A DNA stretch of 64,000 nt from Saprospiraceae bacterium (GTDB lineage Bacteria; Bacteroidota; Bacteroidia; Chitinophagales; Saprospiraceae), in contig JANQLV010000041.1 in the NCBI GenBank assembly GCA_028280415.1, positions 88,786 to 152,785 of the forward strand. Direction: 5' to 3'. Within the stretch, counting starts at the first letter, position 1. Every line of letters starts with the position of its first letter. The notes beneath the pieces are model-generated. The model made no database searches. It saw nothing but the letters and a program-made list of their open reading frames with translations, and was not told where the DNA came from. The translations under genes were made by a program, and so were the position numbers. Below, one piece after another: positions 17,707-26,490 of the stretch.

Positions 17707-18720
17707 TCAAAGCTCTGCTAAAAAAGCCAGCGTATCTACGCCATCTGCATAATCTTTTAATTCGGGGTACTGCGCTTTTCCAAAAGGAACAGCCCTCCAG
17801 TTAGCATTGTCTTTGCCCACAATACATTGAATTTCATTCCGCCGCTCCTTCAATTTTGATTTTAAATCTTCAGAATCATCGTAATACTCATAGTGCAGTT
17901 GTGCGATACGAGACTGTAAAGCGGAATTTTCTGTCAATAAGATGCAGCCATTTGATTGATGGGGGATATTATTGAGAATGAGTAAAGTATAATTATAATC
18001 AAAATTATTCTTGTACTTATCGTGTAAAACGACTTCTTTATAGGCATGTAAAGCTTCCAGTAAAGGTTCAAAAGCGTAATCTCTTGGCAAATAAAGCTTG
18101 GAAACATTGCGACAACCGAGTCCAAAATATTGAAAAATATCTTTCCCAAGTAGTTCTAAGTCTTCCCTTGATTCTTCACCATCCAGTACAGCTACTGCAT
18201 TTCTGTTTTTTCGAATAATATTCGGGTATTTTCCAAAATAGGCTTCGAAATACCGGGCAGAATTATTGCTCCCTGTAGCGATAACTGCTTCCGGATTTTT
18301 CAATCGCTCGGTGATTTCGAAATAGGCCCCTGCCCGACCGTCTGCTTCGGACATGATTTTTATAAAATAAGGAATCAAATATTTGTCCTTTTCCGAAAGC
18401 TTGATCTGTGCAATATGTCCACTGATAAAAACAGAAAGGATATCATGAAAACCTACTAAGGGAATATTCCCGGCTAGTACGAGGCCTACTTTTCTGGCTG
18501 GTTGAACATCATTGATACGATATCCGGAAATCCAGTCTTCAAGTGATGCTTTTTGCAAAAAAAGCCGGCTAATCGATTCAATGGATTGGTATATATTTTC
18601 TTTGGTGAACCAGCGATTATTAAAATACGTATGTTGTATTTCCGCATCCAGCTGTTCGCTGCCCGTTTTGAGATGTTCCCCTAAAACCGTTAAAATATCA
18701 ATTCTTTCCGATAATTTCAT
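17707..18720 (-). CDS. LuxC-type acyl-CoA reductase
   Basis: 337 residues, resembling the Bacteroidota acyl-CoA reductases related to LuxC (aldehyde dehydrogenase superfamily). They reduce fatty acyl-CoA to the aldehyde with NAD(P)H. LVLAGNIPLVGFHDIL (about 80-95) fits the nucleotide-binding region, VIATGSNNSARYFE follows, and FGLGCRNVSKLY places the likely catalytic Cys at C203. It is shorter than LuxC (~480 residues). The start at 18720 overlaps the upstream DUF1415 gene by 23 bp, so translation is probably coupled. The in vivo acyl substrate is unknown. Confidence 0.82.
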   Translation of the reverse strand: MKLSERIDILTVLGEHLKTGSEQLDAEIQHTYFNNRWFTKENIYQSIESISRLFLQKASLEDWISGYRINDVQPARKVGLVLAGNIPLVGFHDILSVFISGHIAQIKLSEKDKYLIPYFIKIMSEADGRAGAYFEITERLKNPEAVIATGSNNSARYFEAYFGKYPNIIRKNRNAVAVLDGEESREDLELLGKDIFQYFGLGCRNVSKLYLPRDYAFEPLLEALHAYKEVVLHDKYKNNFDYNYTLLILNNIPHQSNGCILLTENSALQSRIAQLHYEYYDDSEDLKSKLKERRNEIQCIVGKDNANWRAVPFGKAQYPELKDYADGVDTLAFLAEL

Positions 18721-19243
18721 TCCTTAAATTATTTAAACCTTTGATACCGATTTTGTTCATCACCTCGATATTTTTCGAAGGTATTTCCAGGGTATCCGGG
18801 TGCAAATTTATGGCTTTTTGTACACTATTTTCACGCAAAATATGAATCATTGGAAAAGGAGAGCGATTGGTAAAGTTTTCGGGAGCATCCGGATCGGTGC
18901 CTGCAAACTGATATTGAGGATGAAAGCTCGCAAATTGCACCTGTCCATTCAGTCCAAGTGTTTCCAAATCATCCTGCATTTGATTTAATACATTGATGTA
19001 ATCATAAAAATCATTTAATGCATCCGGCAGGATGATCAGACTCGTTTCCACTAATTCGGGAGCCGTATCGAGCAAAAAATTACATTCTGTAAAAGTTTGT
19101 ACGATAATATTTTCCAGATTATTTCCCTCGATAATAACATACCGAATCTGGTCTTTTTCAAACGGAACTTTGGCAAAAGGGCATAAATTATAGGCAATAA
19201 TGAATTTTTCGATCCAGGCTTGAGTTTGGTAGAGAACAGACAT
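18698..19243 (-). CDS. DUF1415 family protein
   Basis: 181 residues. TQAWIEKFIIAYNLCPFA at the start and the FHPQYQFAGTDPDAPENFTNRSPFPMIHILRE-type block in the second half are what I recognise as DUF1415, whose biochemical function is unknown. It is cytosolic by composition. The gene overlaps the acyl-CoA reductase gene by 23 bp and they form one minus-strand unit. Confidence 0.85.
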   Translation of the reverse strand: MSVLYQTQAWIEKFIIAYNLCPFAKVPFEKDQIRYVIIEGNNLENIIVQTFTECNFLLDTAPELVETSLIILPDALNDFYDYINVLNQMQDDLETLGLNGQVQFASFHPQYQFAGTDPDAPENFTNRSPFPMIHILRENSVQKAINLHPDTLEIPSKNIEVMNKIGIKGLNNLRNEIIGKN

Positions 19244-19321
19244 GTGCTTATATAGTTAGCGGGATATGTGTTGGTGATTTGAAAGTCACCAGAGAAAACA
19301 TAATCGCAGGTGAGTAATCAT

Positions 19322-20341
19322 TTATTCCAGGAGTTCCTTTCGACCGGAAACATAAGTACGCCATTTATTTAAAACGCTTTGAAAATCCTCCGGTAAATCA
19401 GAATCGAAATACATTTCTTCACCGGTACGGGGATGAATAAAGCCCAATGATTTTGCGTGTAGCGCCTGACGGGATATCAATTTGAAACAGTTTTCTACAA
19501 ATTGACGATATTTAGTAAATACCGTTCCTTTCATTATTTTATTACCTCCATAGCGTTCATCTCCAAAAAGCGGATGTCCCTGGCTCTTGAAATGTACTCG
19601 AATCTGATGGGTTCGACCGGTTTCCAATCGGCATTCGACCAGGCTTACATAGTACAACCTCTCCAATACTTTATAATGCGTAATCGCATGTTTTCCACCT
19701 TCCTCGACAACGGCGCGCAAAACAGCATTGCGTGGGTCACGGGCAATATTTCCAATAATCGTTCCTTCATCCTCATCCATTTCTCCCCAAATCAATGCCT
19801 GATAACGCCTTTTTGCAACATGATCAAAAAACTGTTTGGACAGATGCGTCATCGCCTCTTCATTTTTAGCAATAACCATGAGTCCGGTGGTATCTTTATC
19901 GATGCGGTGTACCAATCCCGGGCGATCGCTAAAATTTCCTTCTTTGACGGGTAGTTGATGATTCTGATAATAATGCACCAGACCATTTACCAATGTTCCA
20001 TCCGGTGTACCTACTCCGGGATGAACAGCCATACCGGCTTGTTTATTTAACACCAAAACATCTTCATCCTCGTAAATAATATCCAATGGGATATCCTGAG
20101 GGATAACCGGCCCATCTTCCCGGGGAGGTGTAGGCAAAGATAAAGCAATCACCATCCCGGGCTTTACTTTGAAATTGGCTTTCACTACTTTATCATCTAC
20201 GGTAATTGCTCCTTGCTTAATAGCATTCTGGATTCGATTACGCGAGGCTTTCTCAATTTTGTTCAATACAAATTTATCTATCCGAACAGGTGTTTGTCCC
20301 GGATCAACCACAATTCTAAAATGTTCGTATAAATTCTCCAC
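19322..20341 (-). CDS. RluA family 23S rRNA pseudouridine synthase
   Basis: 339 residues. An N-terminal S4 RNA-binding domain (about 18-65, RIDKFVLNKIE...) precedes the RluA catalytic domain, with HRIDKDTTG at 145-153 giving the catalytic Asp D148. VLNKQAGMAVHPG and LETGRTHQIRVHF are further family motifs. The layout is that of RluD, which modifies helix 69 of 23S rRNA, but RluC-like targets cannot be excluded. The start is the first ATG of the frame. Confidence 0.92.
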   Translation of the reverse strand: MENLYEHFRIVVDPGQTPVRIDKFVLNKIEKASRNRIQNAIKQGAITVDDKVVKANFKVKPGMVIALSLPTPPREDGPVIPQDIPLDIIYEDEDVLVLNKQAGMAVHPGVGTPDGTLVNGLVHYYQNHQLPVKEGNFSDRPGLVHRIDKDTTGLMVIAKNEEAMTHLSKQFFDHVAKRRYQALIWGEMDEDEGTIIGNIARDPRNAVLRAVVEEGGKHAITHYKVLERLYYVSLVECRLETGRTHQIRVHFKSQGHPLFGDERYGGNKIMKGTVFTKYRQFVENCFKLISRQALHAKSLGFIHPRTGEEMYFDSDLPEDFQSVLNKWRTYVSGRKELLE

Positions 20342-20403
20342 GATTCGTTGTTCGTTTATTTAAGATATGAGTTTGTATTTATGAAATGCTGATTTTCCTT
20401 AAT

Positions 20404-21183
20404 TTAAAACACAAAGCTAACACCAATCTGCGGAATAAGCATATCCGTCGTAGAATTCTTTTCCTCGAAGGCATCAATGGTATCGACGATTGGAACATTA
20501 GGATCATCCCTTCGGGCCAAATAATCGGCCGCACTACCTTTTAAATAACTACAACGACCTTCCAGTAAAATATAATAGCCACCATACAGCTCCCTAATTA
20601 GAACTTGAAAGCCAACTGCACCACCAAAACTGAATGCCCAGTCTCCCTGCTCAATATAGCTGTCGATCGTATCATCGTCATATGAGTCTAAATCTTGAAG
20701 AATCGTACGAGTATAAAAGTTTCTAAAACCAACCATTCCATCAATAAAAGGTTGTATAGGGCTATTTACCGGTGGCAAGACCCGCATCATACCGTGTATC
20801 ATAAAAATATTATTGCGAGTAATGAAGCGACCATCAATGCTCTCACCATCAATGATTACAATCTGATCCTGTCTTTCTCTATCGTGGAAGACAATTCTGC
20901 TCGATATTCCGGCTAAAACCGGAATACTGGCCTGGCGATTGGTTCTTACCAAAAAATTACCCCCTACCCCCACACCAACACCATCCAGATTATCCCTGAA
21001 ATTAGCCTGAGGAATAGCGAGATCGAATTCAAGCCCAAGACTAAACATGGGAATATAATCAGAGTCTTCCTCATAATTTTCCTCTGCCGCATAATCTTCT
21101 TCAAATTCAGCTCCCTCTTCCTGCGCATTAATTTGTACCCCAAAGCCCAGGAGTACAAACAATAATAAAATTAAATGTTTCAT
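20404..21183 (-). CDS. Exported beta-rich protein, probable outer-membrane barrel
   Basis: 259 residues with a signal peptide (MKHLILLLFVLLGFGVQINAQ). A very acidic stretch of about 20 residues (EEGAEFEEDYAAEENYEEDS) follows, then alternating beta segments (FSLGLEFDLAIPQANF, GGYYILLEGRCSYLKGSAADYL) ending in VSFVF. The terminal aromatic residue and the strand pattern suggest an 8-strand outer-membrane barrel of the PorT/OmpW type. Function is unknown. Confidence 0.7.
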   Translation of the reverse strand: MKHLILLLFVLLGFGVQINAQEEGAEFEEDYAAEENYEEDSDYIPMFSLGLEFDLAIPQANFRDNLDGVGVGVGGNFLVRTNRQASIPVLAGISSRIVFHDRERQDQIVIIDGESIDGRFITRNNIFMIHGMMRVLPPVNSPIQPFIDGMVGFRNFYTRTILQDLDSYDDDTIDSYIEQGDWAFSFGGAVGFQVLIRELYGGYYILLEGRCSYLKGSAADYLARRDDPNVPIVDTIDAFEEKNSTTDMLIPQIGVSFVF

Positions 21184-21491
21184 CAGCTTAGTTTTCTAAA
21201 TATCAAATTTGACTTCATTACAAAAACACTTGTAAAGCTTTGCCTGGTTTTCAAAAATAAAATTTTGTTAAAAATTAAGTCCCCCTATGCAAATCACCTC
21301 TAAAAGGTTGCCTGCTCTTTATTACAAAATCGACTTAAGTCCGCCAATATCCTTTTGTTTAACATTCCGACCCAAAAAGTACTCAAAGATTCAACAAAAG
21401 GCAACCTCAGCAGTTCTGAGCGCATACTGTAGATATACGATCACCTAAATAATAACTAATTTTTATCAAAAAAACTTAAATCACTTAACCA
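21184..21491. other. Divergent intergenic region
   Basis: 308 bp between the outer-membrane protein gene and the fasciclin lipoprotein gene, both starting here. On the minus strand 21252-21259 reads TATTTTTG (consensus TAnnTTTG), but no TTG lies at the right spacing. I see nothing else structured. Confidence 0.4.
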
Positions 21492-22427
21492 ATGATTATT
21501 AAGCTTTCTAAATTAAGCTGGGCATTTATCCTGGCATTGCCTTTATTTTTTACTGCTTGTGATAATGATGATGACAGTGCTGATCCAAAGAGTATTGTAG
21601 AAATCGTTGCGGAAGACGACGATTTCAGTACGCTTGCAACGGCCCTTGAGCGTGCGGATTTATTATCTGTATTGGAGCAACAAGGAACATCATATACCGT
21701 ATTTGCACCGAATAATGCGGCCTTTACAGCTTCTGGTGTTGATATTGCTGATTTTACAGATGAAGAATTAAAACCAATTCTTCTTTACCATGTTTTGGCC
21801 GGCACTAAATTGAATGCCGCAGATATTAATGAAGGGAAGAACTATGTAAGTACGGCTTCCGATACTGGCCCTGAACAGACACAACTTTCTATCCTTGTAG
21901 AGAAAACCGGAAGTGCTGTAAAAATCAATAATGCAGTTAACGTTTCTACTGCTGATGTCGATGCAAGCAATGGCGTTATCCACATCGTTGATAAAGTAAT
22001 CCTTCCACTGGATGTAGTTGGGCATGCTTCGGCGAATAATGATTTTACCAGCCTTGTTACAGCTTTGGGAGCTGCTGAAGGCGATCTGGTAACGACTTTA
22101 CAAACTGCAGGTCCTTTTACCGTATTTGCTCCAGTAAACAGCGCTTTTGATGCGATTTCGGATGTTACCGATGGCTTAAGTGAGGCTCAATTAGCCAAGG
22201 TTTTACTTTATCACGTTTTAAGTGGAAATAATGTAAGAAGCGGACTTTCAGAAGGAAGCCAGGAAACTTTAAATGATGGGGTAAGCTTCACGGTAAATGT
22301 CAATGGAGATGAAGTAAGCATAACAGATGCCGGTGGCGGAGTAGCGACTGTACTATTGACAGATGTACAAGCTACCAATGGGGTGATCCATGTTTTAAAT
22401 GCAGTGCTTGTGCCGGATAATCTTTAA
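21492..22427 (+). CDS. Lipoprotein with two fasciclin (FAS1) domains
   Basis: 311 residues. The lipobox FFTACDNDDDSAD gives a lipid-anchored Cys with acidic flanking residues. Two FAS1 domains follow, at about 35-173 and 175-310, each with the H1-box-like YTVFAPNNAAF / FTVFAPVNSAF and the H2-box-like NGVIHIVDKVILP / NGVIHVLNAVLVP segments. FAS1 domains mediate cell-surface adhesion. The gene is followed at once by a long hexamer-based inverted repeat. Confidence 0.93.
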   Translation: MIIKLSKLSWAFILALPLFFTACDNDDDSADPKSIVEIVAEDDDFSTLATALERADLLSVLEQQGTSYTVFAPNNAAFTASGVDIADFTDEELKPILLYHVLAGTKLNAADINEGKNYVSTASDTGPEQTQLSILVEKTGSAVKINNAVNVSTADVDASNGVIHIVDKVILPLDVVGHASANNDFTSLVTALGAAEGDLVTTLQTAGPFTVFAPVNSAFDAISDVTDGLSEAQLAKVLLYHVLSGNNVRSGLSEGSQETLNDGVSFTVNVNGDEVSITDAGGGVATVLLTDVQATNGVIHVLNAVLVPDNL

Positions 22428-22431
22428 TTTT

Positions 22432-22505
22432 TAAGTATAAGTTTAAGTTCAAGTCTAAGATTAATTTTAAACTTGAACTTAAACTTATACTTACACTTTC
22501 ACTTC
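22432..22505. terminator. Bidirectional terminator built from hexamer repeats
   Basis: A perfect 23-bp inverted repeat (22432-22454 with 22471-22493) surrounds a 16-nt AT-rich loop. The left arm reads as successive hexamers of the TAAGTT type and the right arm as the mirrored AACTTA type, with the hexamers continuing past the right arm to about 22505 (ACACTT, TCACTT). It lies between the stops of convergent genes, 4 bp after the fasciclin stop, so it can terminate both transcripts. Confidence 0.75.
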
Positions 22506-22508
22506 TTT

Positions 22509-24716
22509 TTAATTCATTACTGCTCCTTCGTTAATTCCTGCCAGATCGAGGAAAAAAGCATATTCCAAAGCTGTTTCTTTAAATCGCGCAAATCTTCCTG
22601 ATACCCCACCATGTCCAGCTTCCATATTGGTGCGTAGCAACAAGGTATTATTATCCGTTTTCATATCTCTGAGTTTTGCCACCCATTTGGCAGGCTCCCA
22701 ATATTGCACCTGAGAATCATGATAGCCAGTCGTCACCAACATATTAGGGTAATTTTTGGCTTCCACATTATCATAAGGCGAATAGGATTTTATATAATCG
22801 TAGTATACTTTGTCTTTCGGATTCCCCCATTCATCAAACTCTCCGGTCGTAAGTGGGATAGACTCATCCAGCATAGTGGTTACGACATCCACAAATGGAA
22901 CTGCAGCAACTACTCCGGCCCACATCTCGGGTTCCATATTAACCACTGCTCCCATCAGCAAGCCTCCGGCACTGCCTCCCATGGCAAATAGTTTGTCCTC
23001 GGCAGCGTATTTATTTTTGACTAAATGCTTGCCACAGTCAATGAAATCGGTAAAGGTATTTTTCTTTTTCAGGAGCTTGCCGTCTTCGTACCACCAACGC
23101 CCCATTTCTTCGCCTCCGCGAATATGTGCTATCGCATAGATAAAGCCTCTGTCGAGCAGGCTTAATCTAACCGAGCTAAAATAAGGATCCATACTATTGC
23201 CATAGGAACCATAAGCATATAAGAGCAAAGGAGCCGTCCCGTCAAGCTTAGTTCCTTTGCGATAGACCAGGGAAACCGGCACTTTCTGTCCATCCCGGGC
23301 CGCTACAAAAAATCGCTCTGATTTGTAATTATTAGAATCAAAATCGCCAAGTACCTCCGCTTCTTTGAGCAATTTCATCTCTTTGCTCTTCATATTATAA
23401 TCAAAAATAGAATTAGGCGTAGTCATCGAGGTATAGCCTAATCTCAAAATTTCGGTATCAAAATCCATATTAACCGAAGTGTAAGTCAGATAAGCCTGAT
23501 CTTTAAACTGAATATAATGTTCTTCGCCCTTCCACGGCATCACCCGAAGATTGGTAATACCGGCTTTGCGCTCTGAAAGTACCAGATAATCTTTGAAAAT
23601 ATCCATATCCTCCAAGAGCACATCCTCCCGGTTGGGGATGACTTCTTTCCAGTTATCCTTAGTCGTCGCCGTAACGGGCGTCTCCATCAATCTGAAATTC
23701 TTGGCCTCCAAATTGGTCCGGATGTAAAATTTATCCTGATAATGATCAATATTATATTCCAGATTACGCTCTCTGGGCTGAAAAACTTTAAACTGACCAT
23801 TAGGATTATCAGCATCCAGTATCCGGTATTCGGAAGAAAGCGTTTGGTAAGAACCTACGACAATATATTTGTCCGATTTTGTTTTATATACGAAAGTCCC
23901 AAAAGTCTCATCTTTCTCGTGATAAATTTCTTCATCTTTTGCTGCATCCTGCCCCAAAACATGTTTAAAGATTTTATAGGAGCGCAAAGAAGCATCTTTT
24001 ACGGAGTAAAACAGCGTTTTATTATCATTTGCCCAAACTGCCCGTCCGGTAGTATTCGGAATAATATCTTTAATCATCTCTCCGGTTTCCAGATTCTTAA
24101 AGCGGACGGTATAAATTCTTCGACTTAGCGTATCTTCTCCAAAAGCCAATATTTTATTATTCGGACTGACACTTAATCCCGCTGCATTATAATAGCTATA
24201 ATCCTTGGCCAGATCATTCACATTGAGCATTATTTCCTCTTCGGCATCCAGAGTTCCTTTTTTACGACTAAAAATAGGATACTCGTTACCTTCTTCGTAG
24301 CGGGTAATATAAAAATATCCATTATCCTTATAAGGTACAGACTGATCATCTTGTTTGATACGACCAACAATTTCATTATAAAGTTTTTCCTGAAAAGCTT
24401 CAGTATGCTTTAATTTTGCCTTTGTAAAATCATTTTCCGCATTCAAATAATCTACCACTTCCTGAGTTTGAGCATCGAGCTTTTCTGCTTTTTTTTGCTC
24501 ATCTGTCAGTTTCATCCAATAATAATTATCAATTCGGGTATCCCCGTGTATGGTCAGTTCTTTGGGCTCTTTACGGGCCAGGGGTGGTTCTGCTTTTATC
24601 TCGTTCATACTAATCTTTTTTGTTTCAACTGCATCTGAATCCGAAGGTTCAGAATTACAACTAAATATAAATAGCACTGCAAGAAAGCAAAAATTTAAAA
24701 CAGAGAAAACTTTCAT
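22509..24716 (-). CDS. S9A prolyl oligopeptidase family, oligopeptidase B-like, lipoprotein
   Basis: 735 residues. An N-terminal lipobox (VLFIFSCNSE) indicates lipid anchoring. A seven-bladed propeller precedes the alpha/beta hydrolase domain. The catalytic triad is readable: S582 in MGGSAGG, D667 in GYHDSQV and H702 in EAGHGG. LRRIYTVRFKNLETGE and the SYGNSMDPYFSS region match protease II (oligopeptidase B), which cleaves short peptides after Arg or Lys. Specificity is inferred. It ends against the hexamer terminator. Confidence 0.9.
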   Translation of the reverse strand: MKVFSVLNFCFLAVLFIFSCNSEPSDSDAVETKKISMNEIKAEPPLARKEPKELTIHGDTRIDNYYWMKLTDEQKKAEKLDAQTQEVVDYLNAENDFTKAKLKHTEAFQEKLYNEIVGRIKQDDQSVPYKDNGYFYITRYEEGNEYPIFSRKKGTLDAEEEIMLNVNDLAKDYSYYNAAGLSVSPNNKILAFGEDTLSRRIYTVRFKNLETGEMIKDIIPNTTGRAVWANDNKTLFYSVKDASLRSYKIFKHVLGQDAAKDEEIYHEKDETFGTFVYKTKSDKYIVVGSYQTLSSEYRILDADNPNGQFKVFQPRERNLEYNIDHYQDKFYIRTNLEAKNFRLMETPVTATTKDNWKEVIPNREDVLLEDMDIFKDYLVLSERKAGITNLRVMPWKGEEHYIQFKDQAYLTYTSVNMDFDTEILRLGYTSMTTPNSIFDYNMKSKEMKLLKEAEVLGDFDSNNYKSERFFVAARDGQKVPVSLVYRKGTKLDGTAPLLLYAYGSYGNSMDPYFSSVRLSLLDRGFIYAIAHIRGGEEMGRWWYEDGKLLKKKNTFTDFIDCGKHLVKNKYAAEDKLFAMGGSAGGLLMGAVVNMEPEMWAGVVAAVPFVDVVTTMLDESIPLTTGEFDEWGNPKDKVYYDYIKSYSPYDNVEAKNYPNMLVTTGYHDSQVQYWEPAKWVAKLRDMKTDNNTLLLRTNMEAGHGGVSGRFARFKETALEYAFFLDLAGINEGAVMN

Positions 24717-25007
24717 GGTTATATTAATTTAAAGGTATAAGTTTGTCGGTGATTAGATATAAGGTTTCAGATTGGCTCATGCCAAGCAATGCAACCTTAA
24801 AAATTGTTGAAAAATTTGAATAATATTAATAATAAGTATAAAGCAGTAGACTAAATATGCTCTTTCTATTCTCCAACCTCTAATTTAAAGTTTTCAAAGA
24901 AAAAATTATTATAAAACGTCTATAAGGCTGTATATATCTACTAAACATTAAATCCTATCGACATTTGATAATTGTATGAACGAAAAGTCATATTATTGCC
25001 ATCTGAA

Positions 25008-26414
25008 ATGCAACTCAATACCTCATATAAACAAATTCTTGGTATTTCTACTCCGATTATGCTAGGTAGCGCGGTGCAGAATATTATCGCTTTAAGTGAT
25101 AGTGTATTCCTCTACCACCTGTCGGAAGTTGACTTTGCAGCAATTGGCTTTGTGGGGGTTTTTTATCTGATCATCGCCGCAATCGGTTTTGGTTTTTCAA
25201 AAGGCGGACAAATCCTCATAGCCAGAAGAGCCGGGGAAGCCAATTACAAAGAAGTGGGCCGGACTTTCTATGCTATGTTGTATTTTGAGTTGGGTTTGGC
25301 TATAGTTATGTTCCTCTTCATGCAATATGGCGCCTATTATTTCTTTTCTCTTTTTGTCAATTCAGATGTCATTTTTTATAAAAGTCTGGAATATCTGGAA
25401 TACAGGAGCTGGGGCGTGTTTTTTTCTTATGCAGGAGTAGCGATTATAGCGCTTTATACCGGCGTTGCCAGAACAAGCTTTATCGTCATCGACACCCTTA
25501 TCCTTGCCATTGTCAATATCATTCTCAATTATGTATTTATTTTTGGTTCATTGGATATTCCCAATCTCGGACGATTTGGGGATTTCCTATCCTTCATTCT
25601 CGAAAACACTTTAGGACATTTTGAAATATCAGCGATGGGCATTGCCGGAGCAGGACTGGCCAGTAGTATTGCCGAAATCATTGCTTTTGTCGTTTTTGTG
25701 GTTTATATTTTATTTGATCGAACATCCCGCCAATACAATCTTTTCAAATTTCCCAAAATCGATATCCCCCTTATCAAGGCACAACTGGCTATTGGTACAC
25801 CAATCGTAGCTCAGGCAGTCGTTGGATTAGGGAGCTGGTTTGTATTTTTCGGAATCGTTGAAAACCTGGGAGAAAGGCAATTGGCGATTACGAATCTGGT
25901 AAGGATGGTATATCTGGTTTTATCCATTCCCTGTTGGGGCTTTTCTTCGGGAATTAATACGATCGTCAGCAATTTTATAGGAGCCAGACGAAAAGATGCC
26001 GTTTTACCCATCATCTGGAAAACCGCCAAGATTTGCTGGGTGGTTACAATGGTGATTACCCTGCCAGTCGTTTTATTTCCGGAATACTTGCTTTATCCCC
26101 TGCTCGGATCGGAAGACATGTCCCTGATTATAGATGCCAAGCCTACGCTGCGTGTTTTAATGGCTATCCTTTGCCTTTTTTCAATCGGAGGCGTTTATTT
26201 TAATGGACTGGCCGGAACCGGAGCTACGGCTTTCGGATTATTAATGCAAGCAGTTTGCGCAGTCTTTTATCTAATCTATATTTACGTAGTGGTAGAATTC
26301 ACCAATGGAGGACTCGAATGGGCCTGGGCTTCCGAAATTCTGTATTGGGGAGCTATGCTAACGCTTTCGGTATTATATCTGCGATCAAAGACCTGGCATA
26401 AGCTTAAGGTCTAG
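25008..26414 (+). CDS. MATE family multidrug/toxin exporter
   Basis: 468 residues with about 12 hydrophobic spans in the MATE layout. QILGISTPIMLGSAVQNIIALSDSVFL at the start and FVGVFYLIIAAIGFGFSKGGQILIARRAGE are typical of the first half; the second half repeats the pattern (LSIPCWGFSSGINTIVSNFIGARR). Such proteins exchange cationic compounds for Na+ or H+. A TTG-initiated extension from 24972 is possible but the ATG at 25008 starts where the family normally does. Confidence 0.92.
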   Translation: MQLNTSYKQILGISTPIMLGSAVQNIIALSDSVFLYHLSEVDFAAIGFVGVFYLIIAAIGFGFSKGGQILIARRAGEANYKEVGRTFYAMLYFELGLAIVMFLFMQYGAYYFFSLFVNSDVIFYKSLEYLEYRSWGVFFSYAGVAIIALYTGVARTSFIVIDTLILAIVNIILNYVFIFGSLDIPNLGRFGDFLSFILENTLGHFEISAMGIAGAGLASSIAEIIAFVVFVVYILFDRTSRQYNLFKFPKIDIPLIKAQLAIGTPIVAQAVVGLGSWFVFFGIVENLGERQLAITNLVRMVYLVLSIPCWGFSSGINTIVSNFIGARRKDAVLPIIWKTAKICWVVTMVITLPVVLFPEYLLYPLLGSEDMSLIIDAKPTLRVLMAILCLFSIGGVYFNGLAGTGATAFGLLMQAVCAVFYLIYIYVVVEFTNGGLEWAWASEILYWGAMLTLSVLYLRSKTWHKLKV

Positions 26415-26430
26415 TATAAATGGAAAACAC

Positions 26431-26483
26431 CTGAAATGAGGTATTAATTTTTTGATATACTACTTATCAATACCTCATTCCAG
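26431..26483. terminator. Bidirectional terminator between convergent genes
   Basis: An 11-bp perfect inverted repeat (26435-26445 with 26469-26479), extended by three more pairs after one mismatch, encloses a 23-nt loop. It lies between the MATE stop (26414) and the aminotransferase stop (26491). Confidence 0.6.
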
Positions 26484-26490
26484 ACATCTT

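Noticed and set aside
19272..19295. 6-bp hairpin between the RluA-family and DUF1415 genes
   Set aside because: Too short and without a U-run; the genes may still be cotranscribed, so I do not call a terminator.
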